Positions 42,783 through 52,410 of a stretch of 64,000 nucleotides of DNA are shown in pieces. A program made the position numbers and the translations under genes. How positions within the stretch are numbered: the first letter of the stretch is position 1; each line of letters begins with the position of its first letter. This DNA is from Litorimonas sp963972195 (lineage in GTDB: Bacteria; Pseudomonadota; Alphaproteobacteria; Caulobacterales; Maricaulaceae), in assembly GCA_963972195.1 (NCBI GenBank), contig CAXATH010000005.1, positions 1 to 64,000 of the forward strand, given 5' to 3'. Below the pieces are notes generated by a model, which searched no databases, had not been told where the DNA came from, and saw only the letters and a list, made by a program, of their open reading frames with translations.

Positions 42783-43928
42783 ATGAAAATGATAAATGCT
42801 CTATCTTCCGTTCTGTGCAGAGATATGGCCAGTAAGGACTTCCCTTTAAGGCCACTACTAGACCATCAGAATGCTGCAATCGCTTGGCTCAAGGCTGCAC
42901 ATGATTCTACGGCTGACGGCGGGGTTGGATATGGATATTATCTACGAGGACAACCGTTCTCGGCGTATGGCTTTGGCTGGCGTCCAAGCTATGTGGAAAC
43001 CTCCGGCTATATCATCGAAACCTTTTACGATATTGCTGAGGCCTATAATGACGCTGACTCCGCAATCAGAGCCGAGCAGATCGGGCGCTGGCTTCTTACC
43101 ATGCAAAATATTGATGGCGCTTTTTCAAATATGAGCCTTTCGGACGCAGACGGTATTGTATTCGATACAGGACAAGTCCTGTTTGGCTTACTGCGATGTT
43201 ATTTAGAAACAAATGACCCGGTTTTCCAATCAGCAGCAGGCAAATCCGCTTATTGGCTTGAAAGGAACTTAGGTGAAGACGGCGCTTGGCGCGCAAACAC
43301 TCACCTCGGAAATGTACATACCTATAATACCCGAACCGCTTGGGCGATGCTGGAATACTGCAAAATTTTTCTCGATGTGAAGATTTCTGACGCGGCGCGG
43401 CGTAACCTACATTGGGCACTCACGCAGCAAACAGAGACAGGGCTGTTTGACAATTGCAGCTTTAAGAAGGATTGCGCGCCTGATACCCATACAATCGCCT
43501 ATGCTATTCGCGGGCTCTTTGAGGGTGGAGTGTTACTTGATGACGAACGCATGCATGCAGCGGCGCATAAAGCAGCCCTGAAAATGTCCGAATATGTGGC
43601 ACCTAACGGCTTTATACCCGGACGGGTTAGTACATCGGGTAAGCCCGATAATTCTTATTCATGCCTAACCGGAAACTGCCAGTTAGCTATTACTTGGTTC
43701 AAGATGAGCCAGCATTTTGATGACCCCGCTCTGTTTAAAGTTGCTGAGGCTACGATAGACTTCGTTCTAAAAACGCAAAACATCGAGACGAAAAATGGGA
43801 ATGTTTGCGGCGGCGTAAAAGGATCTCACCCCGTATGGGGCCGTTATTCGCCCTTGGCTTATCCTAATTGGGCTACGAAATTCCTCATTGATGCTATTCT
43901 TGTAAAACAGTCGATAGTGCGATCATGA
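42783..43928 (+). CDS. Alpha/alpha-toroid protein in the polysaccharide cluster
   Basis: 381 residues with repeated helix-pair signatures (YVETSGYIIETFYDIAEAY, FDTGQVLFGLLRCYLETN, HTYNTRTAWAMLEYCKIF, DTHTIAYAIRGLFEGG), the pattern of an (alpha/alpha)6 toroid as in prenyltransferase-like or glycan-active proteins. Similar proteins in exopolysaccharide clusters are sometimes called VpsJ-like. No signal peptide is present, so it is probably cytoplasmic. The stop overlaps the next gene's start by four bases. Enzyme activity is not established. Confidence 0.72.
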   Translation: MKMINALSSVLCRDMASKDFPLRPLLDHQNAAIAWLKAAHDSTADGGVGYGYYLRGQPFSAYGFGWRPSYVETSGYIIETFYDIAEAYNDADSAIRAEQIGRWLLTMQNIDGAFSNMSLSDADGIVFDTGQVLFGLLRCYLETNDPVFQSAAGKSAYWLERNLGEDGAWRANTHLGNVHTYNTRTAWAMLEYCKIFLDVKISDAARRNLHWALTQQTETGLFDNCSFKKDCAPDTHTIAYAIRGLFEGGVLLDDERMHAAAHKAALKMSEYVAPNGFIPGRVSTSGKPDNSYSCLTGNCQLAITWFKMSQHFDDPALFKVAEATIDFVLKTQNIETKNGNVCGGVKGSHPVWGRYSPLAYPNWATKFLIDAILVKQSIVRS

Positions 43929-44668
43929 CCGAGTTTCAGACACAGGATATACTTGATTGCGATTTCCATATGGTCACTCAGCATGACGTCTTAAAATGGG
44001 CAAAAACCATATTGGCGAGGCCCAGTTGCCATTATATCACGACCGTTAATGTGGCGATTCTAATGATGATGCGCTCGGATCATCAGTTGCGGGATTTCAT
44101 CAAGCAATCAGCTTTAACCGTAGCAGATGGACAACCCATTATTTGGCTCTCCAAGCTGTTGGGAAGGCCTCTGCCAGAACGAATTGCGGGAGTAGACCTA
44201 TGCCAACGCTTAGCTAATAGTGCGGCCCAAGACGGTAAGTCAATTTACCTATTGGGCGCGACCGATACCGCCTTAGCCAAGGCAGAGCAAAAACTTCTAT
44301 TGGATAATCCCAGCCTGGTCATAGCCGGTCGAAGCAATGGTTACTTTGAAGCAAGCGAAGCCGAAACCCGCGCCGACTTAATAAAAGAAAGCGAAGCGGA
44401 TATATTATTCGTAGCTATGGGCGTCCCTCGTCAGGAATATTTTATCGCTGAAAACCTGAGCCGTTGCGGTGTGAAGCTCTGCATTGCCCTGGGAGGCAGT
44501 TTTGACGTTATATCAGGGATGACAAAACGAGCTCCAAAGTGGATGCAAAACTGTGGCCTTGAATGGCTATTCCGTCTTGGGCAGGAGCCGCAACGCCTCG
44601 CCAAGCGATACGCTATTACTAACGCCCAATTCTTGACACTTAGCGTGAAAGCCCTTTTTAAAAAGTAG
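43925..44668 (+). CDS. WecG/TagA/CpsF-family glycosyltransferase
   Basis: 247 residues. The family features are HYITTVNVAILMMM, ADGQPIIWLSKLLGRPLPER, GVDLCQRL and a C-terminal RAPKWMQNCGLEWLFRLGQEP. Members transfer ManNAc-type sugars to lipid-linked GlcNAc. This fits the WecB gene next door, which makes UDP-ManNAc. It overlaps the toroid gene by ATGA. The exact acceptor is unknown. Confidence 0.93.
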   Translation: MTEFQTQDILDCDFHMVTQHDVLKWAKTILARPSCHYITTVNVAILMMMRSDHQLRDFIKQSALTVADGQPIIWLSKLLGRPLPERIAGVDLCQRLANSAAQDGKSIYLLGATDTALAKAEQKLLLDNPSLVIAGRSNGYFEASEAETRADLIKESEADILFVAMGVPRQEYFIAENLSRCGVKLCIALGGSFDVISGMTKRAPKWMQNCGLEWLFRLGQEPQRLAKRYAITNAQFLTLSVKALFKK

Positions 44669-44684
44669 AGTGAAAATACTCTCG

Positions 44685-45824
44685 TTATGTCGGCCGGTTG
44701 AGAAGGTGATTGATTATGCGATCTACCGCACGGCCGTCACCATACGGGTTCTCACAGTTTGACATTGCAGCATAGGCACTTGAGTTTTCTAAGAGCGTAA
44801 TCGCGTGGGAAACAATTTTATCTTTATCGTGACCGACTAGCTTCACCGCGCCAATGTCAATCACTTCAGGCCGTTCTGTTGTCTCGCGCGTCACGAGTAA
44901 AGGTATGCCCAGTGAAGGCGCTTCTTCTTGAATTCCGCCGGAATCAGAGATGATAATATAGGCGCGGGATAACAGCCGAATAAATGCGAGATAGTCCAAA
45001 GGCTCAATCAAGTGAATGTTGGCCTGCCCAGATAGTTTTTCCGTGACAACTTTTTTCACGTAAGGGTTTAAGTGAACTGGATAAATGATTTGGACATCAT
45101 CGCGTTTTGACAGCTTTACCAGAGCTTGGCAGATATTTTCAAATCCTTCCCCGAAACTTTCCCGTCGATGCCCTGTAACAACAACCAACTTTTTATCAGG
45201 GTCAAGCCTTGGTATCTTTTCATCACATTGTTGGCTCATCATTAGTGAGCTTTCGATTTTTTTTAAGGCCATATCCAATGCGTCAATAACAGTATTTCCG
45301 GTCACCACGATACTGCCAGATTTAACGCCTTCGGCCAATAAATTAGACTTAGCAGTTTCGGTCGGCGCAAAGTGGCAAGTGGAAACCACGCCGGCTATAC
45401 GTCTGTTGCTTTCTTCCGGCCATGGTGAATAAATATCATAAGTGCGAAGGCCAGCCTCGACGTGTGCAACAGGGATCGTCTTATAATATGCGGCTAACGA
45501 TGCCGCAGCAGTTGTTGCTGTATCCCCATGTACAAAAACCCAATCCGGTTTGACTTTATCTAAAACCGGTTCCAGCCCTAACAGTATCGATGATGATAAT
45601 TGCGAAAGGGTTTGCCCTGGCTTCATAAGGTTTAAGTCAAAGTCAGGTACGATTGAGTGACTACTCAAGACTTGATCGAGCATTTCACGATGCTGTCCGG
45701 TTACACACAGGACGCTGCGAATATTCTTATGGCTCTCGAAACCCTTAATGAGTGGAACCATCTTAATAGCCTCAGGGCGTGTGCCAAAAATCGTGAGGAC
45801 TTTTATAGAAGAAGTAATATGCAA
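44685..45824 (-). CDS. wecB: UDP-N-acetylglucosamine 2-epimerase (non-hydrolysing)
   Basis: 379 residues. It turns UDP-GlcNAc into UDP-ManNAc. The start (LTIFGTRPEAIKMVPLI), VFVHGDTATTAAASLAAYY, HVEAGLRTYDIYSPWPEE, VVTGHRRESFGEG and the C-terminal SDSGGIQEEAPSLGIP box are all textbook. It converges with the WecG-like gene, separated by 16 bp. It supplies the donor sugar for that transferase. Confidence 0.95.
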   Translation of the reverse strand: MHITSSIKVLTIFGTRPEAIKMVPLIKGFESHKNIRSVLCVTGQHREMLDQVLSSHSIVPDFDLNLMKPGQTLSQLSSSILLGLEPVLDKVKPDWVFVHGDTATTAAASLAAYYKTIPVAHVEAGLRTYDIYSPWPEESNRRIAGVVSTCHFAPTETAKSNLLAEGVKSGSIVVTGNTVIDALDMALKKIESSLMMSQQCDEKIPRLDPDKKLVVVTGHRRESFGEGFENICQALVKLSKRDDVQIIYPVHLNPYVKKVVTEKLSGQANIHLIEPLDYLAFIRLLSRAYIIISDSGGIQEEAPSLGIPLLVTRETTERPEVIDIGAVKLVGHDKDKIVSHAITLLENSSAYAAMSNCENPYGDGRAVDRIINHLLNRPT

Positions 45825-46189
45825 TGCCCGAGTTAGCGTTCTTGTTCACCACATCTTATCCCAAAGGTTCTTCAAAACACTTAATAGCTAGGTTTTTCTT
45901 AGCGCTATTAGAGTAATGTTGATTGTCCTCCTATGAGCGTTTTAAGACACTCTGCTAACGTCCGCTAAGGGGATCTTCACGACTTCAGGTGAGAGATACT
46001 AACGGTTTTTATAAAGTAGATCCGATTTTCAATGACTAACATGTTTTGACCTGCGCGGTTTATTTGGTAAACAATTTGGGCAATTCACTGGTAAACATTT
46101 GACAGCTAAATATCTATTATGCTATTGAAAATAAAGCATTATTTACTTGCATATCGCCGCATCCCCGGTGCGCCATTTACCCCGTAAGC
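45825..46189. repeat. Gene-free stretch with dispersed repeat, copy B
   Basis: CTAACGTCCGCTAAG at 45955-45969 is the reverse complement of the copy at 23119-23133, preceded by TATGAGCGTTTTAAGAC. No gene is visible. It presumably contains the wecB promoter on its left side. Confidence 0.5.
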
Positions 46190-47506
46190 TTATTCTTCGT
46201 CGCTCTGGACCAGGCCGATGTTCAGATCTGGGGCGTCTGCATTTGTGAATTTTGGCTCCGGCCTATCTGCCGCGTTTTCGCCTTTATAGGTGATGCGGTA
46301 AATAATCCCGTTTTCATCATCCGAGAGATACAATGCGCCGTCAGGGCCTTGGGCCAATCCTGCGAGGCGGCCCATCTGTCCCCAGCCCGTGGGGCTCTCT
46401 TCATCCTGCATGAGGAAACCCGTCACGAATGGCTTCATCCCAACGGGCTGGCCGTTCTCGAAATCCACTCTGAGGACTTCGTAGCCTGAGGGCGGCATGC
46501 GGTTCCAGGAGCCTCGAAAGGCAATAAAAGCGTCTCCTTTATATTCGTCTGGAAGGACGTTTTCGGCGTCAAAAGCAAGCTGCATCGGCGCCGCATGCGG
46601 GGTGTGAAGCCCAATGGGTTCCTGACTGCCGGCGGCGTATTCGGAAAAGCTCTGATCCGGCGGCGTATCTTGCGGATTGAAACGCGACAGAGCGTAAACA
46701 TAGGGCCACCCATACCGATGTCCTTCGGTCAGCAAGTTGAATTCTTCATGCTGCTCATTATCGCCGAGCCAATCTATGCCGTGGTCAAAGCCATAAGCGG
46801 CGCCTGTGGCGGTCTCAAACCCATAGCCGATGGTGTTTCTCAGGCCGGATGCAAAAATGCGGCGATCCGTTCCGTCAGGGTTCAGAGAGACTATCGCCGC
46901 GCTTTCATCATCCGTCTCCGCACAGGCATTACAGGTCGAGCCAATAGAGACATATAATCGTCCGTCCGGGCCCATCACCACCATCCGATTAGGGTGTTGC
47001 CCGCCATCGGGAAAGTCGGTGGCAATGACCTCTAATTCGCCTAGAGTTCCATCTTCCAGCCGAGGCGCGCGGTAGAGATCCTTGACGGTCATCAGATAGG
47101 CCGTGTCGCCTACAACCTCGATTCCGTGCATCTGGTCTTTCTGAGCGACGACCTGCCTCGTGTCGGCCGCGCCATCGCCAGTTGTGTCTTGCAGCATTAA
47201 GACATCGCCCTGCTTGCGGCGGGTAATATAAAGCCTGCCATCATCCGCCACGCGCATCATTCGAGCGTTTTTCAAATCCTGCGCATAAACGTTTATGTCG
47301 AACCCCGGCGGAAGGGCGAGCCGTGCCATGCGCTCTTCGCTCCACTCCAACGGAATAGGTTTGAGCACATGACCCACAATCTCCACGCCTTTGCGTCCTT
47401 TATCCTCATCCGCGGAGGGGTCACTACTGCCGGCTCCCGCCTGAGCGAACGCCGTGGCGGGCAAGATGGCGGCGGCGAGGGTAAGCAGAAGGGGGGAATA
47501 ACGCAT
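46190..47506 (-). CDS. PQQ-dependent sugar dehydrogenase-like secreted protein
   Basis: 438 residues from the ATG at 47506, which follows GGAG; a start at 47527 is less likely. A Sec signal (LLTLAAAILPATAFAQ) is followed by the six-bladed propeller of the soluble glucose/sorbosone dehydrogenase group: LALPPGFDINVYAQDLKNAR, NRMVVMGPDGRLYVSIGSTC, ASGLRNTIGYGFE and YVYALSRFNPQDTPP. Periplasmic oxidation of a sugar or related alcohol with PQQ is the usual role. The substrate is unknown; the gene stands alone. Confidence 0.85.
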   Translation of the reverse strand: MRYSPLLLTLAAAILPATAFAQAGAGSSDPSADEDKGRKGVEIVGHVLKPIPLEWSEERMARLALPPGFDINVYAQDLKNARMMRVADDGRLYITRRKQGDVLMLQDTTGDGAADTRQVVAQKDQMHGIEVVGDTAYLMTVKDLYRAPRLEDGTLGELEVIATDFPDGGQHPNRMVVMGPDGRLYVSIGSTCNACAETDDESAAIVSLNPDGTDRRIFASGLRNTIGYGFETATGAAYGFDHGIDWLGDNEQHEEFNLLTEGHRYGWPYVYALSRFNPQDTPPDQSFSEYAAGSQEPIGLHTPHAAPMQLAFDAENVLPDEYKGDAFIAFRGSWNRMPPSGYEVLRVDFENGQPVGMKPFVTGFLMQDEESPTGWGQMGRLAGLAQGPDGALYLSDDENGIIYRITYKGENAADRPEPKFTNADAPDLNIGLVQSDEE

Positions 47507-47721
47507 TTTACAAGTCTCCGATAACAAGCTCTCTAATCGAACTCATATCGCCGCTTACGGTTCCGCAGAATGTAAAGGACAAATTTGAAGTTCTGTCTTG
47601 GTTAACGAGATAGGCCATCACGGCATAAGTGCCGTATAACTGAACGCGCGGATCTCGTTTTCAAATAAAAAGTTGAGACGAGAGAATTCTAAGACGCATT
47701 TTTTATAAGGCCTTCACTCAC

Positions 47722-48753
47722 TCACTCGGATTTGTCGACAGGCCAGTAAATGGTTGCTGTGTCTCTCACGGTTTTTATAGACCAACTCAGGCGCTTGGCG
47801 ATTTTTAAGGACCCGACTTTCCGGAGAGGCAGGATTTCTCGGCGCTGTTTTAAAATTTTTGGAAAGTCTTTGAGACCATCCCGAAATCCATTTAATTGAT
47901 CTTTGAAATTCGGATGGCTTTTATTGCGGAAGATCAAATACATTTGGCTGGCCAGAAAAAGCGGCAGCATGAGGATGAGCAATAGAAGAGGCGTGTTTTT
48001 GACGACGAGAGGCACATTGTTTTTATTTGAATGATAAAATTTAAACCCGAATTGCTTGCCGGTGGAGCTTGAGCCGACATGGTGCGCGCGCGCTCCGGGG
48101 CATTGAAGACATTTTTCTCCGAAAAGACGCAGGCGATAGGCGAGATCCACATCTTCCAGGTAACAGAAAAACCGTTCGTCAAATCCGCCGCTTTCAAGAA
48201 AAGTTTCCCGGCGGTAAGCCGCCGCCGCGCCGCAGGGGCCAAACACCTCGACCGGGTCTGCGGGAAGTACGGTAACAGGTTCGTTCAAGGCAGAGGATTT
48301 CGCCAAGCCGAAAATTGTCAGATAATCTCCAAATCCGTCGATCTTGTTATCTGCGCCGGCTTGTATGAGGGTAGAGCTCAGCATGGAAAAATCGGGGTGG
48401 GCCTCACTGGTTGCTTTGAGGTTTTCGAGCCAGTTCGGTTCGGGCCAGGCATCGGGGTTCAAGGTAATGACCCACTCTGTCCGGGCCGTTTTGGCCCCAA
48501 AATTACTAGCCCCGGCAAAGCCATCATTCGTTTCCGAGTAATGTCTGTAATAGCGCTCGTTCGGAACGTTTAAATCCCGCACGGCCTCATCCGGAGAGTC
48601 ATTGTCAATTATGAAAGCTTCAAAATCCTGACAGCTCTGACCGGCCAGACTATCAATACATTTCTGAAGATCCGAACCACTATTATAGGACACAATAATA
48701 ATTCTTGCCCAAGGCGCAGGACCGTGTGGAGATGGTTTGGAAAGCGTAGACAT
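47722..48753 (-). CDS. Family 2 glycosyltransferase
   Basis: About 343 residues from the ATG at 48753; a TTG at 48774 cannot be ruled out since no strong ribosome site marks either. The GT-A fold start (ARIIIVSYNSGSDLQKCIDSL), EAFIIDNDSPDEAV, ITLNPDAWPEPNWL (the DxD-like box) and a C-terminal transmembrane region (LLLLILMLPLFLASQMYLIF) agree with a rhamnosyltransferase-type membrane-linked enzyme. It ends the epimerase-GT pair and probably works on LPS or exopolysaccharide. Confidence 0.88.
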   Translation of the reverse strand: MSTLSKPSPHGPAPWARIIIVSYNSGSDLQKCIDSLAGQSCQDFEAFIIDNDSPDEAVRDLNVPNERYYRHYSETNDGFAGASNFGAKTARTEWVITLNPDAWPEPNWLENLKATSEAHPDFSMLSSTLIQAGADNKIDGFGDYLTIFGLAKSSALNEPVTVLPADPVEVFGPCGAAAAYRRETFLESGGFDERFFCYLEDVDLAYRLRLFGEKCLQCPGARAHHVGSSSTGKQFGFKFYHSNKNNVPLVVKNTPLLLLILMLPLFLASQMYLIFRNKSHPNFKDQLNGFRDGLKDFPKILKQRREILPLRKVGSLKIAKRLSWSIKTVRDTATIYWPVDKSE

Positions 48754-48777
48754 ATCAGGGCGGGCCAATGCCAAGGC

Positions 48778-49701
48778 TTAGACCCGTGCGGCGGAAGGGT
48801 TGATGGCCTGCCCAATTTTTCGAAGGCTTTGGGTCAGGGGCGTTTTTGGCGCCCAGCCGAGATCTTTTTTCGCATGTGTAATGTCCAGAACCGCGTAAGG
48901 CAGATCAAATTCGCGCCCCGCCGCAAATGTCACAGAGATATCCCGTTGAAATTCTTCCTCTATAATTTCAATGATATCTTTCTCGGTGTGCGCGTTTCCA
49001 CTTCCGATATTATAGGTCCCCGAAAAGGGTTTGTCGGACTTGTGAAGACTAAGAATGAAGTCTGCGAAATCATCGACATCAAAATAATCCCGCCCATTTT
49101 TTCCCTCGCCGAACACCGTAAGTTTCTGACCTGTCAGACATGATTTTACAGCCGCCGATACAAAACCGTGGGACGTTCCGACCTGCCAATGGCCTATCGG
49201 ATTTGCCAGGCGAAGGGTTAGAATATTGGGCGAGCTGACATGCCTGAAATAATCAAGGCTCGTCTCATTTAACAATTTACCGAGCGCGTAAGGCGTCACG
49301 GGATGAGCATCGGCTTTTTCAGAAATGGGCGCGTTGTGATCGGGGCCGTAAATCTGTCCGCCGCTCGAAAGATAAATCAATTGGCAGTTCGGATTTATAT
49401 CAAATAAATGCTCGGTAAAGGTCGTGACATTTTCCAAATCCGCAGAGACAACATCCATGACTTTCCGGGCGCCGGTGGACGGTCTGGAATTATTAGCCAG
49501 ATAAACAATCGTTTTTGCTTGTTTGAGATAGGCCTCGATCTCCAGATCATCAGAGCGGCAAAATTCGACGTCAGGGGCCGATGATTTCATAAAATCGGGT
49601 CTGGACTGCCGAGAGACCGCAACGGCCTTGCAGGAACTTACCTGGGCTCTTTCACAAAGGTGGCGCCCGATAAATCCGGTGCCTCCGTAAAGAACCAGCA
49701 T
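48778..49701 (-). CDS. NAD-dependent sugar epimerase/dehydratase
   Basis: 307 residues. The ATG follows AGGAG. The Rossmann box LVLYGGTGFIGRHLCE and the catalytic PYALGKLLNET (Tyr-x3-Lys) with Ser in LIYLSSGGQIYG place it in the extended short-chain dehydrogenase group of nucleotide-sugar epimerases. It is followed within about 25 bp by the GT2 gene. The substrate is unclear. Confidence 0.9.
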   Translation of the reverse strand: MLVLYGGTGFIGRHLCERAQVSSCKAVAVSRQSRPDFMKSSAPDVEFCRSDDLEIEAYLKQAKTIVYLANNSRPSTGARKVMDVVSADLENVTTFTEHLFDINPNCQLIYLSSGGQIYGPDHNAPISEKADAHPVTPYALGKLLNETSLDYFRHVSSPNILTLRLANPIGHWQVGTSHGFVSAAVKSCLTGQKLTVFGEGKNGRDYFDVDDFADFILSLHKSDKPFSGTYNIGSGNAHTEKDIIEIIEEEFQRDISVTFAAGREFDLPYAVLDITHAKKDLGWAPKTPLTQSLRKIGQAINPSAARV

Positions 49702-49782
49702 AATTTCTCCTGTAGCAATCTTATTTTGGGCAACGTATAGAGTTTAAGGCTTATTCTCTAGTAAAAAAATCCGGAAATTGAT

Positions 49783-51879
49783 GTGACGACCATCCAGAAG
49801 TTCAGAACCGATATTCAGGGTATGCGGGCCGTGGCTGTCTTGCTCGTATTGGTGTTTCATGTCTTTCCCGGCGCCATGCCCGGCGGGTATATTGGCGTCG
49901 ATATCTTTTTCGTTATTTCAGGTTTCCTGATTTGCGGCATCATTTTGAAAAACACAGAACGGGACGGAAAATTCGACGCTCTGAAATTTTATGCCAAGCG
50001 GATTAGAAGATTATTACCGGCGGCTACGCTCGTCCTTCTCCTCACGGCAGTCGCGGCCTATTTCATCCTGCCTCAGACCCGGTGGGTAGATACGGGCCGA
50101 GAGATAATTGCCAGTACGCTGTATTTCGAAAATCTCTATCTGCATTTTCAATCGATTGATTATTTAACAGCGGATAAACCGCCGAGCCCCTTACAGCATT
50201 TCTGGTCGCTTTCGGTGGAGGAACAATTCTACATTTTCTGGCCTCTCATCATGCTTTTGATGGTGTTCGTCGCCAGATCTTTGCGCATGACTTTGCGCGT
50301 GTCGATCATCGCCTTGCTCGTGATTATCTTCGCTATCTCGCTTGCCAGCTCGATATACGTCACGGCAACCAACCCTGCGGCGGCCTATTTTGTCACCTAT
50401 ACTCGCGTCTGGGAACTGGCGCTCGGCGGCGCTTTGGCCTGCGCGGCGCCTTTCATTCGGTTGCCGGAAAAAGTTCGAACCCCTATCGCGGCTCTCGGCT
50501 TAATTCTGGTTTTAGCAAGCGGTGTTTTGTTCACTAAATCTACGCCTTTCCCGGGGTATATGGCGCTTATTCCCACAGTCGGCGTCGGACTCTTACTCTG
50601 GGCCGGTATACTTTACGAAAATGACCATGACGGCGCTGTTCAAAAGGCGCTTTCCTTTAGGCCTCTGACTTATATTGGCGATATCTCTTATTCGCTTTAT
50701 CTCTGGCACTGGCCGGTTGTTATCTTTGCGATCGCCCTGTTCGGGCCTGAAATATCTCTTTCGATAGGGCTGGCAGTTATAATTCTATCGGTTTTGGGCG
50801 CCGCGCTTTCCACGCATTTCCTCGAAAACCCGATACGCCATACAGCAAAAATAAAATCCAAACTCGAACTATACCTTCTCGGCGCGTTCTCCATGGCCAT
50901 TGCGACCATTGCCGGTCTTTTGCTTATGCTGGCCGCCCCGAAAGAAGAGAGTTTTGTCGCCGACGGAGTAGAAACAGAACAGTTCCAGAGCGATTACCCC
51001 GGGGCGGCCGCCATTGGCATAGATCCTTCGGATTTACCGGCGGTCACGCCTGCCTTTATTCCGTCTCTGGCCAATGCACGGAAAGATGTGGCCACGGTTT
51101 ACGCGGATCAATGCCATACGGCCCAGCCCGATACGGCGCCTTTAGCTTGCATTTACAACCCCGTTAATGGGGAGGGCGGCCAGCCGAGGATGGAAAAGCA
51201 CGAAGAGCTTTCGAACGCGACTGATAAGACAGTCGTCCTGGTCGGCGATTCCCACGCCGCCCAATGGCTTCCGGCTTTGAAAAAAATCGCGGCGAAGCGA
51301 AACTGGACAATCGTGACCTACACCAAATCATCCTGCGCCTTTAACAAAGTTTTGCTCACGTTCGCGCAAAAACCTTATGAGGAATGTCAGGCTTGGGGGC
51401 AGCTTGTCGCCGAGGAGATCAAGACATTAAATCCAGATCTGGTGATTACGGGACAATTTCCTAAATATGCCGAAGGGGCAGAAACATGGGAAGATAATGT
51501 CGAGAAAGTTGCTACCGGCGCGGCCGCCTACTGGAACGCCTTTGGCGAAGAAGGAATTCGCGTAGCGGCCATAAACGAGTCCCCGCGTTTTGAAACTCAT
51601 ATCCCGGATTGTATCGCAGAAAACCTGCCAGACTGGTCAGCTTGCAACATAACCCGAAACGCGGCTTTCAGCCGCGGCGGAACCATGCTGCGCGCGTCAG
51701 AGCTTTCTCCGAATACAAGCTTCATTGATATGACAGACAGTATCTGTGGCGAGGAGATTTGCTCGGTAATCGTTGGTAATGTTCTGGTCTATCGGGATCA
51801 GCACCACCTAACCGCCACCTATGTTCGCACGATTACGCCTGAATTGGAGGCCGCGTTATTGTCCGCGATAGAGAAATAA
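49783..51879 (+). CDS. OafA-type acyltransferase with C-terminal SGNH domain
   Basis: 698 residues, starting with a GTG and only a weak GGAA upstream. The N-terminal acyltransferase-3 domain has about ten transmembrane helices (FRTDIQGMRAVAVLLVLVFH, GGYIGVDIFFVISGFLIC, HFWSLSVEEQFYIFWPLI). From about residue 400 a periplasmic SGNH domain follows, with VVLVGDSHAAQWLP and a C-terminal DQHHLT box. It O-acetylates cell-surface glycan, consistent with the neighbouring glycosyltransferase. It converges with the type II secretion operon. Confidence 0.93.
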   Translation: MTTIQKFRTDIQGMRAVAVLLVLVFHVFPGAMPGGYIGVDIFFVISGFLICGIILKNTERDGKFDALKFYAKRIRRLLPAATLVLLLTAVAAYFILPQTRWVDTGREIIASTLYFENLYLHFQSIDYLTADKPPSPLQHFWSLSVEEQFYIFWPLIMLLMVFVARSLRMTLRVSIIALLVIIFAISLASSIYVTATNPAAAYFVTYTRVWELALGGALACAAPFIRLPEKVRTPIAALGLILVLASGVLFTKSTPFPGYMALIPTVGVGLLLWAGILYENDHDGAVQKALSFRPLTYIGDISYSLYLWHWPVVIFAIALFGPEISLSIGLAVIILSVLGAALSTHFLENPIRHTAKIKSKLELYLLGAFSMAIATIAGLLLMLAAPKEESFVADGVETEQFQSDYPGAAAIGIDPSDLPAVTPAFIPSLANARKDVATVYADQCHTAQPDTAPLACIYNPVNGEGGQPRMEKHEELSNATDKTVVLVGDSHAAQWLPALKKIAAKRNWTIVTYTKSSCAFNKVLLTFAQKPYEECQAWGQLVAEEIKTLNPDLVITGQFPKYAEGAETWEDNVEKVATGAAAYWNAFGEEGIRVAAINESPRFETHIPDCIAENLPDWSACNITRNAAFSRGGTMLRASELSPNTSFIDMTDSICGEEICSVIVGNVLVYRDQHHLTATYVRTITPELEAALLSAIEK

Positions 51880-51926
51880 AATCAGAGTTTTAAGGGAGGA
51901 CAGGTGCCCCCGAAAGGGCGGACAAC

Positions 51927-52391
51927 CTATAAGCCTTCCAAATAGCCGGATGTTTCCTCCCACTCCAACTCCTTGACTGTGAAACTATCAATATTTCCGG
52001 AAAGATATTCTATCGTGACGGCAACATCATAAAGCGTCATTTCAAAACGCCCGGATGTTCCGCCGCTATTCTTTACGGGCCTTGTATTGGACGCCGACTT
52101 CGCGCTCAGGCGGATTTGATACTGGCCGAAATCAAGTTGGGCTTCAGGTGCCGCGCTGAAATCAGTGAGTTTGATGACCTCCAGCGCCTGATCTCTGGCC
52201 TCAATCTGTAGCTCGACCCGTTCAATTTGTCCGACGACATTCACGAACTGCCCCTGCAGGGCAAATAGAGGCAGAAGGCAGGCCGCCATGATCGCAATGG
52301 CCACCATGGCTTCCAGAACTGAGAACCCAGCCTCTCCGGATGCGGCTTTTGATTTGAGACGCTTGATAGACAAACGTATCCTTTCACGCAT
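51927..52391 (-). CDS. gspI: Type II secretion minor pseudopilin (GspI-like)
   Basis: 154 residues. The prepilin signature GEAGFSVLEAMVAIAIMAAC has the Gly-Phe cleavage site and Glu at +5. The leader is long (about 22 residues) and basic. The soluble domain is short, as for GspI. It is the last gene of the gsp set. Distinguishing I from H is by length and order only. The major pseudopilin GspG is not in the window. Confidence 0.75.
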   Translation of the reverse strand: MRERIRLSIKRLKSKAASGEAGFSVLEAMVAIAIMAACLLPLFALQGQFVNVVGQIERVELQIEARDQALEVIKLTDFSAAPEAQLDFGQYQIRLSAKSASNTRPVKNSGGTSGRFEMTLYDVAVTIEYLSGNIDSFTVKELEWEETSGYLEGL

Positions 52392-52410
52392 TGAAATATA
52401 GGAGCCGTTA

